A stretch of 11,062 nucleotides of DNA, taken from the NCBI GenBank assembly GCA_020025885.1, contig JAHHRJ010000057.1, forward strand, positions 1 through 11,062. The letters run 5' to 3'. The notes beneath the pieces were generated by a model that saw nothing but the letters and a program-made list of their open reading frames with translations, made no database searches and was not told where the DNA came from. The position numbers and the translations under genes were made by a program. This document shows, one piece after another, positions 1 to 7,434 of the stretch (positions are counted from its first letter, which is position 1; every line of letters begins with the position of its first letter). This DNA is from Butyricicoccus sp. (GTDB taxonomy: Bacteria; Bacillota; Clostridia; Oscillospirales; Butyricicoccaceae).

Positions 1-194
1 TCTTCTGTCGCAATATCAGTTAAGATTGCCTTACCGGTTGCATAGGGCATTGTATAGCGCTGGTTCATATATCGCGTGGTTGCACCCAATTCGCCATCTG
101 GTCCACCGAGCTGTGTCAAAATAATTTTGGCATAAGCGGGATTTGGGTTTTTGATATTGACGGGATACTGTAATTTCTTCTCATAGTTCCACAT
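1..194 (-). CDS. cotJC: CotJC, manganese-catalase-like spore coat protein (5' part only)
   Basis: This is the N-terminal 64 codons of CotJC; the rest lies beyond the left edge. The protein begins MWNYEKKLQYPVNIKNPNPA and continues with AKIILTQLGGPDGELGA and a TRYMNQRYTMPY segment, the characteristic opening of the CotJC/manganese catalase family. In Bacillus, CotJC is an inner spore-coat protein that needs CotJA for assembly. The family has a ferritin-like four-helix fold with a di-manganese site, whose ligands lie further downstream and are not visible here. The ATG at 194 follows the cotJB stop by two bases, and an AAGGAG motif lies at 208-213 inside the end of cotJB, 13 bases upstream, which is a rather long spacing. 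Family identity is confident; catalytic competence cannot be judged from this fragment. Confidence 0.93.
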   Translation of the reverse strand, partial: MWNYEKKLQYPVNIKNPNPAYAKIILTQLGGPDGELGATTRYMNQRYTMPYATGKAILTDIATE

Positions 195-196
195 AT

Positions 197-451
197 TTAT
201 TGGTCCACTCCTTCCCAAGGCCAGGGATCACTGACCCATGTCCAAGCGTTGTCATAGTTACCGGCTTTGGATTGCAGTGGTCCAAAACGTGCAGTATAGG
301 CATTGACTGCCTGCTGATAGCGCTGCTGCTGGGTCTTAAAATAGGCAAGTGCATTGGGATCATTGGGGTGACCGTCCAAATATTCGGTGGCTTCTAAAAG
401 AGTGAAGTCATACATCTGGACATCACGCATCAGTTTCTGGCGTTCTGTCAT
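197..451 (-). CDS. cotJB: CotJB, spore coat protein
   Basis: An 84-residue protein starting MTERQKLMRDVQMYDFTLLE, close to the usual CotJB length of about 85-90 aa. Family marks are the N-terminal helix with QMYDF, the HPNDPNAL segment, a Tyr/Gln-rich helix (YFKTQQQRYQQAV), and a Trp/Pro-rich tail ending WVSDPWPWEGVDQ. The reading frame is open further upstream, but the start at 451 is preferred. It has a GGGAGG site at 461-466 with 9-base spacing, it matches the family N-terminus, and it lies 4 bases after the cotJA stop. CotJB is encoded with CotJA and CotJC in spore formers and is a minor coat component whose biochemical role is not established. Confidence 0.93.
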   Translation of the reverse strand: MTERQKLMRDVQMYDFTLLEATEYLDGHPNDPNALAYFKTQQQRYQQAVNAYTARFGPLQSKAGNYDNAWTWVSDPWPWEGVDQ

Positions 452-455
452 GGTG

Positions 456-827
456 TCATGCCTCCCAACTGGGCGTCTCTCCGGTAAGGGGACGCTCTCC
501 AAGGAATGGTTTGTCCAATGAGGGGAAGATGGTTCCGCGGAATAGTCCAACATCATCGGCATAGGGGGTCTCCCAAGACTGATAGGGGACGAATCCCATG
601 GCGAGGGATAAAAGTTTGGGGTCGATAGAGTCGTTTGGTAAGACATTGGGCTGTTCGTTCGGGGGCATGACCTGCGGTGGGGTTGCCGAACCATCATTGT
701 TATTTCCTCCATTCTGGTTCCCATTTGGGTATTCGGGCGGCTCATAGCCCCCATCATTTTGGTCAGGGTACAGAGGACAATCGGTATCCGGCATCATTTG
801 CTCTGGTGCCAGAGGGTCATAATACAT
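456..827 (-). CDS. cotJA: CotJA, spore coat associated protein with an extended low-complexity N-terminal half
   Basis: Starting from the ATG at 827, the product is 123 aa. Residues about 66-123 carry the recognisable CotJA core: SLAMGFVPYQSWETPY, then VGLFRGTIFPSLDKPFLGER. Bacillus CotJA is about 80 aa; here the extra length is an acidic, Tyr/Pro-rich start followed by an Asn/Gly-rich linker at residues 34-48 and a Pro-rich stretch to about residue 63. Two ATGs lie two codons apart (833 and 827). The AAAGGAG at 836-842 is 8 bases from 827 but only 2 from 833, so 827 is chosen. It is the first gene of the cotJABC operon. In Bacillus the operon is expressed in the mother cell under SigE, but no convincing SigE site was seen upstream here. 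Confidence 0.9.
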   Translation of the reverse strand: MYYDPLAPEQMMPDTDCPLYPDQNDGGYEPPEYPNGNQNGGNNNDGSATPPQVMPPNEQPNVLPNDSIDPKLLSLAMGFVPYQSWETPYADDVGLFRGTIFPSLDKPFLGERPLTGETPSWEA

Positions 828-835
828 GCTCATCG

Positions 836-842
836 CTCCTTT
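836..842 (-). promoter_or_regulatory. Ribosome binding site of cotJA, decides between two in-frame ATGs
   Basis: On the minus strand this reads AAAGGAG. The downstream ATG at 827 sits at the optimal 8-base spacing, whereas the ATG at 833 is only 2 bases away, so translation most likely begins at 827. Confidence 0.75.
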
Positions 843-967
843 GGTGTCAGATTGAGGCGAACGACCTCATAGCACAGACTATGCGCAGGAGGGTGGTTTG
901 GTGCATGTGCGATCAGAGTATATTGGGTTTGGCGATCCGATCGGTTTTACACTATCTGGAAAATGTC

Positions 968-997
968 AACAAAAAAAATATACATGGTTTTTTTGTT
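968..997. repeat. A-tract/T-tract inverted repeat between the divergent operons
   Basis: The arms AACAAAAAAA (968-977) and TTTTTTTGTT (988-997) are perfect reverse complements with a 10-base spacer. The right arm overlaps the expected -35 region of the rightward promoter whose -10 is at 1011-1016. It could be an operator, a curved UP-like element, or a weak hairpin. Apart from this repeat and the promoter, the 262 bases between cotJA and the SWIM gene show no gene. They include the short palindrome CCGATCGG at 937-944 and a small GATG-4-CATC inverted repeat at 1040-1051 in the leader. Confidence 0.5.
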
Positions 998-1016
998 TCC
1001 GATTTTCTGGTATAAT
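988..1016 (+). promoter_or_regulatory. Extended -10 (housekeeping-sigma-like) promoter of the six-gene operon
   Basis: TATAAT at 1011-1016 is a perfect -10 preceded by TGG, giving the extended form TGnTATAAT. The 17-base position upstream (988-993) is a T-run, so the -35 is weak, which is tolerated when an extended -10 is present. Transcription would start near 1023, leaving a leader of about 67 bases before the ATG at 1090. This is the only good plus-strand promoter seen ahead of the operon and suggests vegetative rather than sporulation-specific expression. Confidence 0.65.
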
Positions 1017-1089
1017 AAACCATATCATATTGCTTTTCGGATGATACCATCAATGTGAGATAGATTTAGACAGAGGGGATGAACTTACA

Positions 1090-2532
1090 ATGAAATTTAC
1101 AGAAGAATGGATCATTGCACAGGCACCGGGTGCATCAACTGTACAGAATGGAAAAAAGTTATCGCAAAAGGGTAGCTTTTCTCAGCTTTCCAAAACAGAG
1201 GATGAAACTTTATTTTGGGCAGATTGTGCGGGTAGTGGAAAAAATCCATACCATACATCAATTGATCTGACCAATGCGGATACGCCGACTTGCCGCTGCT
1301 CTTGTCCCAGCCGCCAATTTCCTTGCAAACATGCAGTTGGATTACTGTTTGAAATACTGGCAGGCAAGCCATTCGCAGTGGCGGAAGTTCCGCAAGACCT
1401 CGCAGATAAGCGCGCAAAGCAGGCAGCACGTGCGGCGAAAAAAGAGCAGGAATCCAAGGAAACCGCACAAAAGCCAAAGAGAACAAACAATGCAGCCAAA
1501 GCAAAGAAGATTCAGAAACAGCTAGAAGGCATTGAAAAGGCAGAGCAGATGGTTTCTGACCTGCTTTCGCATGGTTTAGGTACGCTTAGTGGTACCTCAG
1601 CAAAAACATATGAAGCGCTGGCAAAGGATCTTGGCAGCTACTATTTAACAGGTGCACAAGTTGCATTTATAAACCTTGCAAGCGAAGTGAAGAAGATCCA
1701 AAGTAATGGAGACAAGGAAAACTATGATGAAGCACTCAGAATCTTGATTCGTCTCAATGCCATGTTACAAAAAGCACGCGGATTTCTGCAAGAGAAACTG
1801 GATAAAAAGGCGTTTGATTTGGAAGATAATCTTTTATATGAAGCTCTGGGTGGCGTTTGGAAGCTGGAAGAGCTGGAAAGGATCGGTTCTGTCAAAGAAA
1901 ACGCAGAGCTAGTACAGCTTTCTTTTGATGTGTTGTTTGATGAGCCGCGAAAGCAGTATGTTGATAGAGGGTATTGGATCGAGCTTGAGAGCGGAAATAT
2001 CTATCAGACGTTGAACTATCGTCCGGTTAAGGCGCTCAAGTATATCAAGGCGGAAGATACTTGCTTTGCGCTGGTGAAAGTACCAAAGTTATGCTATTAT
2101 CCGGGAACGGGCAATCAACGTGTACGTTGGGAAGCGTGCGAAATGGCAGACGTTGACCAGACAGTCATGCAAACAATCCGGAAATCTGCGCAGACTGATT
2201 TGGCACAGGTCATAAAGCAGGTAAAGAATGAAATCAAAAACACCATGTCAGAAAAATATCTGGCAGTCATGTTGATGTTTGATACCATTGGCAAGGTTGG
2301 AGATGAATTTGTACTGCAAATGGCAAATGGGGAGCGTATTGTTTTGCGTGACCGCGCCGCAGATGGAACAGACCATGCTTCTGTTTATAAGTTGGATTGG
2401 CTGTCGGGTGCTGGTTGGAAACAGGGACAAATTTTGTTTGGGTTGGTGTTCTATGATGCAGCAGATGCAACGCTTTGTTTGCATCCGTATAGCCTGATTA
2501 CAGATGCACAGATCATTCGTTTGCAGTACTAA
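1090..2532 (+). CDS. SWIM zinc-finger protein (YehQ-like)
   Basis: A 480-aa cytosolic protein and first gene of the operon. Residues 68-81 read CRCSCPSRQFPCKH, a clear SWIM zinc finger of the form CxC-x6-CxH (Cys70, Cys72, Cys79, His81), followed by the usual hydrophobic helix AVGLLFEILAG. A Lys/Ala/Gln-rich charged linker spans about residues 103-147, followed by a helical middle and an alpha/beta C-terminal half with no motif I recognise. There is no signal peptide or membrane segment. The start is supported by AGAGGGG at 1072-1078; the ATG at 1079 is out of frame and stops after four codons. SWIM domains bind nucleic acid or protein partners in known cases. E. coli YehQ, a SWIM protein linked to the yehLMP genes, is the closest contextual match. 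The target here is unknown. Confidence 0.88.
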   Translation: MKFTEEWIIAQAPGASTVQNGKKLSQKGSFSQLSKTEDETLFWADCAGSGKNPYHTSIDLTNADTPTCRCSCPSRQFPCKHAVGLLFEILAGKPFAVAEVPQDLADKRAKQAARAAKKEQESKETAQKPKRTNNAAKAKKIQKQLEGIEKAEQMVSDLLSHGLGTLSGTSAKTYEALAKDLGSYYLTGAQVAFINLASEVKKIQSNGDKENYDEALRILIRLNAMLQKARGFLQEKLDKKAFDLEDNLLYEALGGVWKLEELERIGSVKENAELVQLSFDVLFDEPRKQYVDRGYWIELESGNIYQTLNYRPVKALKYIKAEDTCFALVKVPKLCYYPGTGNQRVRWEACEMADVDQTVMQTIRKSAQTDLAQVIKQVKNEIKNTMSEKYLAVMLMFDTIGKVGDEFVLQMANGERIVLRDRAADGTDHASVYKLDWLSGAGWKQGQILFGLVFYDAADATLCLHPYSLITDAQIIRLQY

Positions 2533-2538
2533 GAGGAG
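2532..2538 (+). promoter_or_regulatory. Ribosome binding site fixing the start of the first HEAT-like gene
   Basis: AGAGGAG sits 4 bases before the ATG at 2543. The frame is also open from an ATG at 2504 inside the SWIM gene, but that would add 13 residues with no counterpart in the paralogue. The paralogue (start 4445) begins MNLLTELHER, matching MNPLTELHER at 2543. The start at 2543 is therefore chosen. Confidence 0.8.
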
Positions 2539-2542
2539 CGGT

Positions 2543-2788
2543 ATGAATCCACTTACAGAATTACATGAGCGGCTTGCATACAGTGCAGTCGCTGGAACAG
2601 CACTCTTAGAAGAGGATTTTCGGCTGAAAAAGGCAATGGAAAATCTTGCACCCTTGGTGCAAAAGAATTTGGTGTTTGAAAAGATTCATGATGGTTTACA
2701 ACAACTATTTCATGCAGAGGAGACCCAGCGCGGAAAACTGCTGTTAAACCTTTTGGGGCTTGTGGACGCGGTATTATATACACAGGCA
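2543..2788 (+). repeat. Copy A of the conserved 5' module shared by the two HEAT-like genes
   Basis: The first 82 codons align without gaps to 4445-4690, with 68 of 82 residues identical. The first 30 codons are identical at 81 of 90 bases, most differences being third-position changes. Similarity falls sharply downstream. Confidence 0.85.
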
Positions 2789-4432
2789 AGCTCTGGCATA
2801 CAGGGAGAGCTCATCATGCTGCCAGACATGCCAAGCTGCGGCACATTGCAGCAAATTCCATATAGCGAGCTGAAACCTTTGGTTGATGCACTAACAACGA
2901 CAGCTTCAGGACGCATGGAAGTGCTGCAAGAAGTGCGCAAAAAGACGCCGCAGTATTTGTCAGATGCACGCATTATCAATTTGCTGATTGCAGATCTTGG
3001 AGACACCTATAAAGAAATGAGTGCACTGAGTTTTCGTATCTTACGGGCAATTGGAAAAGGAGATGCTTTTACAGATCCCACAGACACGTGTATGCACAGT
3101 GCACAGTTAGTAAAGTGTCTGAAGAATGGATTTGATCCAAAGGGCAAAATGGATATGGCAAAACGTGTTTCGCTCATCTGTGAGATCGCAAAGGAAAAAG
3201 AGAATGATTGGTATATCAGTCTTTTGGAAACGGCAGAGAATAGAGTGAGGGAACATGCCATTCTTGCTTTGGGATATCACAGAGATAATATTCCCTTGCT
3301 TTTGGAGTTAACAAAAACCGAACGGGGAAAAGCAAAGCAAATGACATACCGTGCGTTAGGGCAGATGGATGCGCCAGAGCTTGATGAATTCTGGCAAAAG
3401 AACTTGAAAAAGAATAAAAAGTTTGCAGAATATGTGACTTATGTGAAGGCAGATGGTGTTGCAGATATCGTGGCACTTCGATTGAGAGAAGCTATTGAAG
3501 CGGCAATTACACGCGCTGAACTTTTCTTCCTAGATATGGAAGAAATAGAGTGCTGGTGTAATGCGCTCACGAATAAATGTTCTGATGCAGTTTTTGAACT
3601 ATACAGGTGGCTGTTTGGGACAGAAACAGATATCCATCATCTGAAAAAAGAAACGTTTTATTCTCTGGAGCTATGTCGCAAGATAATAGAGTATAAAATC
3701 TGTCAAACTTTAGTGCTCATATATCCACAAAAGTTGGTTGATTTCTTGAAGGATCTTTCAGAAACACATCCAAACACAATGGAAAAAGCGTGTTTTATTT
3801 GTGATTTGCTGACGCTGCCAGCCGATAAGGTTTATGAAAAATGGGCGCAAAGAGCCAATAAAATGTTGCATCGGTATTTTGAACAGATCAGTTATCAAGA
3901 CGGTGCGTACATTTTAGCTATTGAAGTGCCAGATTATTTGACCTATACGGTACGCACCCTCAAAGAACCGCTCGATCCACGTTGGTTTGCAAGCATGGTA
4001 CAGAATCACTGCACAGATACGCTGGAAAGCCTGCTCCCAATCCGCTCAGCTGATGCATGTAAGAAGATCGGTCAGATCTGCTATGAGGCATACTTGACGA
4101 TGCACACAGAACAAGCGGCACAGGTTTTACCAGGGCAGATTATGAACTGCGTCCAGCAGACAATCTGGTATTTACAGATTTTCAAAACGTGCGGTGTAGA
4201 AAATATACAAGGCGTCATACTGGCTTTGTGTAAACGTCAGCCTCAAATTTCAACGCTGTATTTACACCAAGTTTTTGAAAGTTATCAAGAATATGCAGGT
4301 ACAGAAACGACTCACAAAGAAGCAGAACAGGTTTTACGATTCTATCAGGAAAGCAACTATAAGAGTATCAGTATGATTCAAAAAATGCGTGACATGATGT
4401 TACAGTATGAATTTTTAAAACAAGAAATATAA
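2543..4432 (+). CDS. HEAT-like helical repeat protein, first of a tandem paralogous pair
   Basis: A 629-aa, soluble, strongly helical protein. The N-terminal 82 residues (MNPLTELHERLAYSAVAGTA onward) form a compact module 83% identical to the next gene's product. Residues about 226-291 show a HEAT-like helical pair pattern (ENRVREHAILALG, then NIPLLLELTKTERGKAKQM with YRALGQM). Other segments shared with the paralogue include GFDPKGKMDM and KEPLDPRWF. No catalytic motif, signal peptide or membrane helix is visible. It begins 10 bases after the SWIM gene and ends 12 bases before its paralogue. A scaffold or target-binding role beside the MoxR/VWA machine is inference. I cannot assign a named family with confidence; DUF5691 proteins occupy similar neighbourhoods elsewhere and are the first alternative to test. 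Confidence 0.75.
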   Translation: MNPLTELHERLAYSAVAGTALLEEDFRLKKAMENLAPLVQKNLVFEKIHDGLQQLFHAEETQRGKLLLNLLGLVDAVLYTQASSGIQGELIMLPDMPSCGTLQQIPYSELKPLVDALTTTASGRMEVLQEVRKKTPQYLSDARIINLLIADLGDTYKEMSALSFRILRAIGKGDAFTDPTDTCMHSAQLVKCLKNGFDPKGKMDMAKRVSLICEIAKEKENDWYISLLETAENRVREHAILALGYHRDNIPLLLELTKTERGKAKQMTYRALGQMDAPELDEFWQKNLKKNKKFAEYVTYVKADGVADIVALRLREAIEAAITRAELFFLDMEEIECWCNALTNKCSDAVFELYRWLFGTETDIHHLKKETFYSLELCRKIIEYKICQTLVLIYPQKLVDFLKDLSETHPNTMEKACFICDLLTLPADKVYEKWAQRANKMLHRYFEQISYQDGAYILAIEVPDYLTYTVRTLKEPLDPRWFASMVQNHCTDTLESLLPIRSADACKKIGQICYEAYLTMHTEQAAQVLPGQIMNCVQQTIWYLQIFKTCGVENIQGVILALCKRQPQISTLYLHQVFESYQEYAGTETTHKEAEQVLRFYQESNYKSISMIQKMRDMMLQYEFLKQEI

Positions 4433-4444
4433 GAGGTAGACACC

Positions 4445-4690
4445 ATGAACCTACTTACAGAATTACATGAGCGCCTTGCATACAGTGCAGTCGCAGGAAC
4501 GGCGCTTTTAGAAGACGATTTTCGACTGAAAAAGCTGATGGATGGTTTTGCACCGCTCGCGCAGAAAAATCCAGTGTTTGCAAAGATCTTTGCTGGACTA
4601 CAACAGCTATTTCAGGCAGAGGAAGCACAGCGCGGAAAGCTGCTATTAAATCTCCTGGGGCTTGTGGATGCGGTACGATATACGCAGGCA
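4445..4690 (+). repeat. Copy B of the conserved 5' module shared by the two HEAT-like genes
   Basis: Direct-repeat partner of 2543-2788. Both copies begin at the start codon of their gene, so the repeat marks a tandem gene duplication rather than a mobile element. No terminal repeats flank either copy. Confidence 0.85.
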
Positions 4691-6352
4691 GGCTTGGGGA
4701 CAGCGGGTGAACTTGTTCCTTTACCAGAGGGAGAAAGCCAAGCTGCGGTACAACAGATTCGGTACAGTGCATTAAACCCGCTCGTGACTGCACTTACCAC
4801 CACCGGTTCGGGACGCATGGAAGTGCTGTCCGACGCGATTCGAGAACATCCTGAATATTTGAGTGACTATCGCGTGGTTGCAGCACTGATCGAAGATTTG
4901 AATGACCCTTATGGAGATATGGCAACGCTGGTATTTGATGTTTTAAAGGCATTGGGCACAGAGCAGACGGTTAAAACCGAAGTTTTTTTGGATGGAATTT
5001 GTAAGGTTAGATACCATACATTGCCCAAGGTGAACAAGGAACAACTGATTGTACAGCTCAAATGGGGGTTTGACCCTGAGGGCAAGACCGATATGCTGCG
5101 GCGGCTGATGCTCATAATCACCATCGCAGGTGCTGAGCAAAACGACTGGTATCTGTCGATTTTAGAGACCGCAAAAAAGGATATCCGTGCACTTGCGGTG
5201 TTCGCACTTGGCTGCAAAGAAGAAAATGTGCCGCTGCTTTTCGAGCTTGTGAAGAAGGAACATGGCAAGGCAAAGGAAATGGCATGCCGTGCCCTTTGCC
5301 AGTGGGAAACGCCTGAGGTGGTTGCATTTCTGGAGCAGACACTGGAAAAGAACCCAAAACTTGCAAGCTGTCTCAGCGATACCACAAATGATGTGTACGG
5401 TGATCTGGTGGCAAAGGGCTTGCGGACGCAGCTTGAAAAAATCATAGGTGAGCCGCATATCCCGCGCAAGCAGATGGAGGATATCATCATGCCTTGGATT
5501 ACCGCACTTTTGGGCAAGTCATCTGAGGGTGTGATTGCCCTCTATCGGTGGGTTTTTGCACTGGAACAGCTTCCGAAGATACAGGAGACTACATACAATA
5601 AGCAGACGCAAGAAATCGGTATGCTGCCGCTTTTTTATGAGCAAATTTGCGAAACACTGGTGCTCACCTGTCCGCAGTCTCTTGTCGATTTTTTGAATGG
5701 GCAGCGCAGTACATGGGGAGAAGCCAGTTTTTTAGCAGACCTCTTTACAAAATCTGCCGCTGAGGTTTATAACAAATGGAGTGGACAGACAGGTGATGCT
5801 ATGCATCATTGGATGCAGAGCATCTCAGATAAACTGCTTGTGACAAGAACCAAGGTGCGCGCTCCTTGGAAAAGCGATCATGATTTGAAACGACCTATCA
5901 AAGAGCCGCTCGACGTGCGCTGGATTGATGTATTTATCAAAAATGACTGGGAGGATATGTTTACAAGAATCGATACCGCAACTCTATCCGAGGAATGGAA
6001 GCAAAGGGCGGGCGCGTATTTTTATAAGAAGGCTTTGAAAGTTGAAAAGGGCGGCTACTACGTAAACGGCAGCTTGCGCATCAGACTATATCGGATGTTG
6101 GAGTATGGCTGGCAGGACTATGAGAATATTCTGGTGAATCTATGTCGCTCATATTCTAACATTGCAAAATATCAGATTTACGATATGTTTACAACCTATC
6201 AGGAAATATTGGGTAAGGAAGCTACCGCACAGGAAGCTGAGCGCGTGGTCGAGTTCTACCGCACGACCTCGGAGAAAGATAGCAAAAAAGCCGATATCGT
6301 TGCACAGATGTTAAAGGCTCTTGGATTTCTAAAGGATAAAGGAGAAAATTAA
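4445..6352 (+). CDS. HEAT-like helical repeat protein, second of a tandem paralogous pair
   Basis: A 635-aa paralogue of the preceding gene. The N-terminal 82 residues are nearly the same (MNLLTELHERLAYSAVAGTA). The HEAT-like block is recognisable at about residues 238-302 (KDIRALAVFALG, ENVPLLFELVKKEHGKAKEM, CRALCQWETPEVVAFLEQ). Between residues about 165 and 220 it carries extra sequence before the shared GFDPEGKTDM motif, and the C-terminal half keeps only short matches such as KEPLDVRW and a final TYQE-EAERVVEFYR helix. No enzymatic motif or targeting signal is seen. Its ribosome site is AAGAGG just upstream of the ATG. It ends one base before the AAA+ ATPase start, which implies translational coupling and a partnership with the ATPase. 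Family assignment remains open, as for the first copy. Confidence 0.75.
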   Translation: MNLLTELHERLAYSAVAGTALLEDDFRLKKLMDGFAPLAQKNPVFAKIFAGLQQLFQAEEAQRGKLLLNLLGLVDAVRYTQAGLGTAGELVPLPEGESQAAVQQIRYSALNPLVTALTTTGSGRMEVLSDAIREHPEYLSDYRVVAALIEDLNDPYGDMATLVFDVLKALGTEQTVKTEVFLDGICKVRYHTLPKVNKEQLIVQLKWGFDPEGKTDMLRRLMLIITIAGAEQNDWYLSILETAKKDIRALAVFALGCKEENVPLLFELVKKEHGKAKEMACRALCQWETPEVVAFLEQTLEKNPKLASCLSDTTNDVYGDLVAKGLRTQLEKIIGEPHIPRKQMEDIIMPWITALLGKSSEGVIALYRWVFALEQLPKIQETTYNKQTQEIGMLPLFYEQICETLVLTCPQSLVDFLNGQRSTWGEASFLADLFTKSAAEVYNKWSGQTGDAMHHWMQSISDKLLVTRTKVRAPWKSDHDLKRPIKEPLDVRWIDVFIKNDWEDMFTRIDTATLSEEWKQRAGAYFYKKALKVEKGGYYVNGSLRIRLYRMLEYGWQDYENILVNLCRSYSNIAKYQIYDMFTTYQEILGKEATAQEAERVVEFYRTTSEKDSKKADIVAQMLKALGFLKDKGEN

Positions 6353-6353
6353 T

Positions 6354-7433
6354 ATGCAGACCGTACAGAGATTACCAGCAGAACAGTTATTTCAGAATGA
6401 AATTGACGCACTTATTGCAGCCGAAAAAGACCCCATCCCGACTGGCTGGAAGATGTCCCCAAAATCGGTACTCACCTATATTTGTGGCGGAACAGTTGGT
6501 GGTGTAGAAATCACGCCGAAGTACATCGGCAACCGCCGTCTGGTGGAAATCTGCATTGCAACCCTTGTAACTGACCGTGCCCTCTTGCTGATCGGTGAGC
6601 CAGGGACTGCAAAGTCATGGCTCAGTGAGCATTTAACGGCGGCAATCAATGGGGATTCGACCAAGGTGGTACAGGGTACAGCAGGCACAACCGAGGAGCA
6701 GATCCGCTATTCTTGGAATTATGCCATGCTGATTGCCAAGGGTCCAAGCCCAGAGGCAATGGTGAAAAGTCCGGTTTATCATGCGATGGAAACTGGCACA
6801 ATCGCACGCGTGGAAGAAATTTCACGCTGTGCAAGTGAGGTACAGGATGCACTCATCTCCATTCTCTCAGAAAAGCGCATTGCTGTCCCTGAGCTTGCAG
6901 TTGAAGTGCCTGCACAAAAGGGATTTTCTGTCATCGCAACCGCAAATACACGCGATAAGGGTGTAAATGATATGTCGGCTGCGCTCAAGCGTCGCTTTAA
7001 TATTGTGATCCTGCCTGCCCCTGCAAGTTTGGAAAGCGAAATGGAGATTGTGCACAACCGTGTGCAGCAGTTGTCCGCAAGCCTTGACCTGTATGCAAAT
7101 GTGCCCAAGCAGGATGTCGTAGAGCAGGTAGTCACCATCTTCCGCGAACTGCGTAATGGAACAACTTTGGATGGCAAGCAGAAAATCAAGTCAACCAGCG
7201 GCGTTCTGTCCACAGCCGAGGCAATCTCTCTGCTGACCAATGCAATGGCATTGGCGGGCAGCTTTGGCAGCGGTGAAGTTGCACCAGGCGACCTTGCAGC
7301 AGCATTACAGGGCGCGGTGATTAAGGATGAGGACAAGGACGGCGTTTGCTGGAAGGAATACCTTGAGAATGTAATGAAGAAGCGCGGCACAGCATGGCGC
7401 CCACTGTATCAGGCATGCAAGGAGCTGAGCTGA
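6354..7433 (+). CDS. MoxR-type AAA+ ATPase (YehL-like)
   Basis: A 359-aa ATPase, matching the size of E. coli YehL. The Walker A motif is GEPGTAKS at residues 81-88. The Walker B region is TIARVEEISRC at about 149-159, with Glu154-Glu155 where many AAA+ proteins have Asp-Glu. It is followed by EVQDALISILSEKRI, typical of MoxR proteins. Sensor 1 lies in IATANTRD with Asn198, and ALKRRFN at 210-216 provides candidate arginine-finger residues Arg213/Arg214. MoxR ATPases form hexamers that remodel client proteins together with a VWA partner, here encoded two genes downstream. AAAGGAG at 6338-6344, 9 bases before the ATG, lies inside the previous gene. One base separates this gene from each neighbour. 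Family call is very secure; YehL subfamily is assigned from the gene context and lengths. Confidence 0.93.
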   Translation: MQTVQRLPAEQLFQNEIDALIAAEKDPIPTGWKMSPKSVLTYICGGTVGGVEITPKYIGNRRLVEICIATLVTDRALLLIGEPGTAKSWLSEHLTAAINGDSTKVVQGTAGTTEEQIRYSWNYAMLIAKGPSPEAMVKSPVYHAMETGTIARVEEISRCASEVQDALISILSEKRIAVPELAVEVPAQKGFSVIATANTRDKGVNDMSAALKRRFNIVILPAPASLESEMEIVHNRVQQLSASLDLYANVPKQDVVEQVVTIFRELRNGTTLDGKQKIKSTSGVLSTAEAISLLTNAMALAGSFGSGEVAPGDLAAALQGAVIKDEDKDGVCWKEYLENVMKKRGTAWRPLYQACKELS

Positions 7434-7434
7434 T

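Noticed and set aside
452..757. N-terminal extension of the CotJB frame to an ATG at 757
   Set aside because: It lies entirely over cotJA in another frame, encodes Arg/Ser/Pro-rich shadow sequence, and would double the normal CotJB length.
841..969. Sporulation-sigma (SigE) or TTGACA-based promoter for cotJ on the minus strand
   Set aside because: TTGACA occurs at 964-969 and CATA-like and TATACT words occur nearer the gene, but none pairs at acceptable spacing, so no promoter is called.
677..1015. Plus-strand 112-codon frame over cotJA and the intergenic region
   Set aside because: It is antisense to cotJA, has no family resemblance, and runs into the promoter region.
2504..2542. Upstream extension of the first HEAT-like gene to an ATG at 2504
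   Set aside because: It overlaps the end of the SWIM gene, adds 13 residues absent from the paralogue, and the AGAGGAG site at 2532-2538 points to the ATG at 2543.
4909..5517. Minus-strand 202-codon frame inside the second HEAT-like gene
   Set aside because: Ser/Phe-rich antisense shadow of a real coding frame, with no recognisable motif and no visible promoter or neighbour.
6779..7390. Minus-strand 203-codon frame inside the MoxR ATPase gene
   Set aside because: It lies opposite a strongly conserved ATPase and is Ser/Thr/Arg-rich shadow translation.
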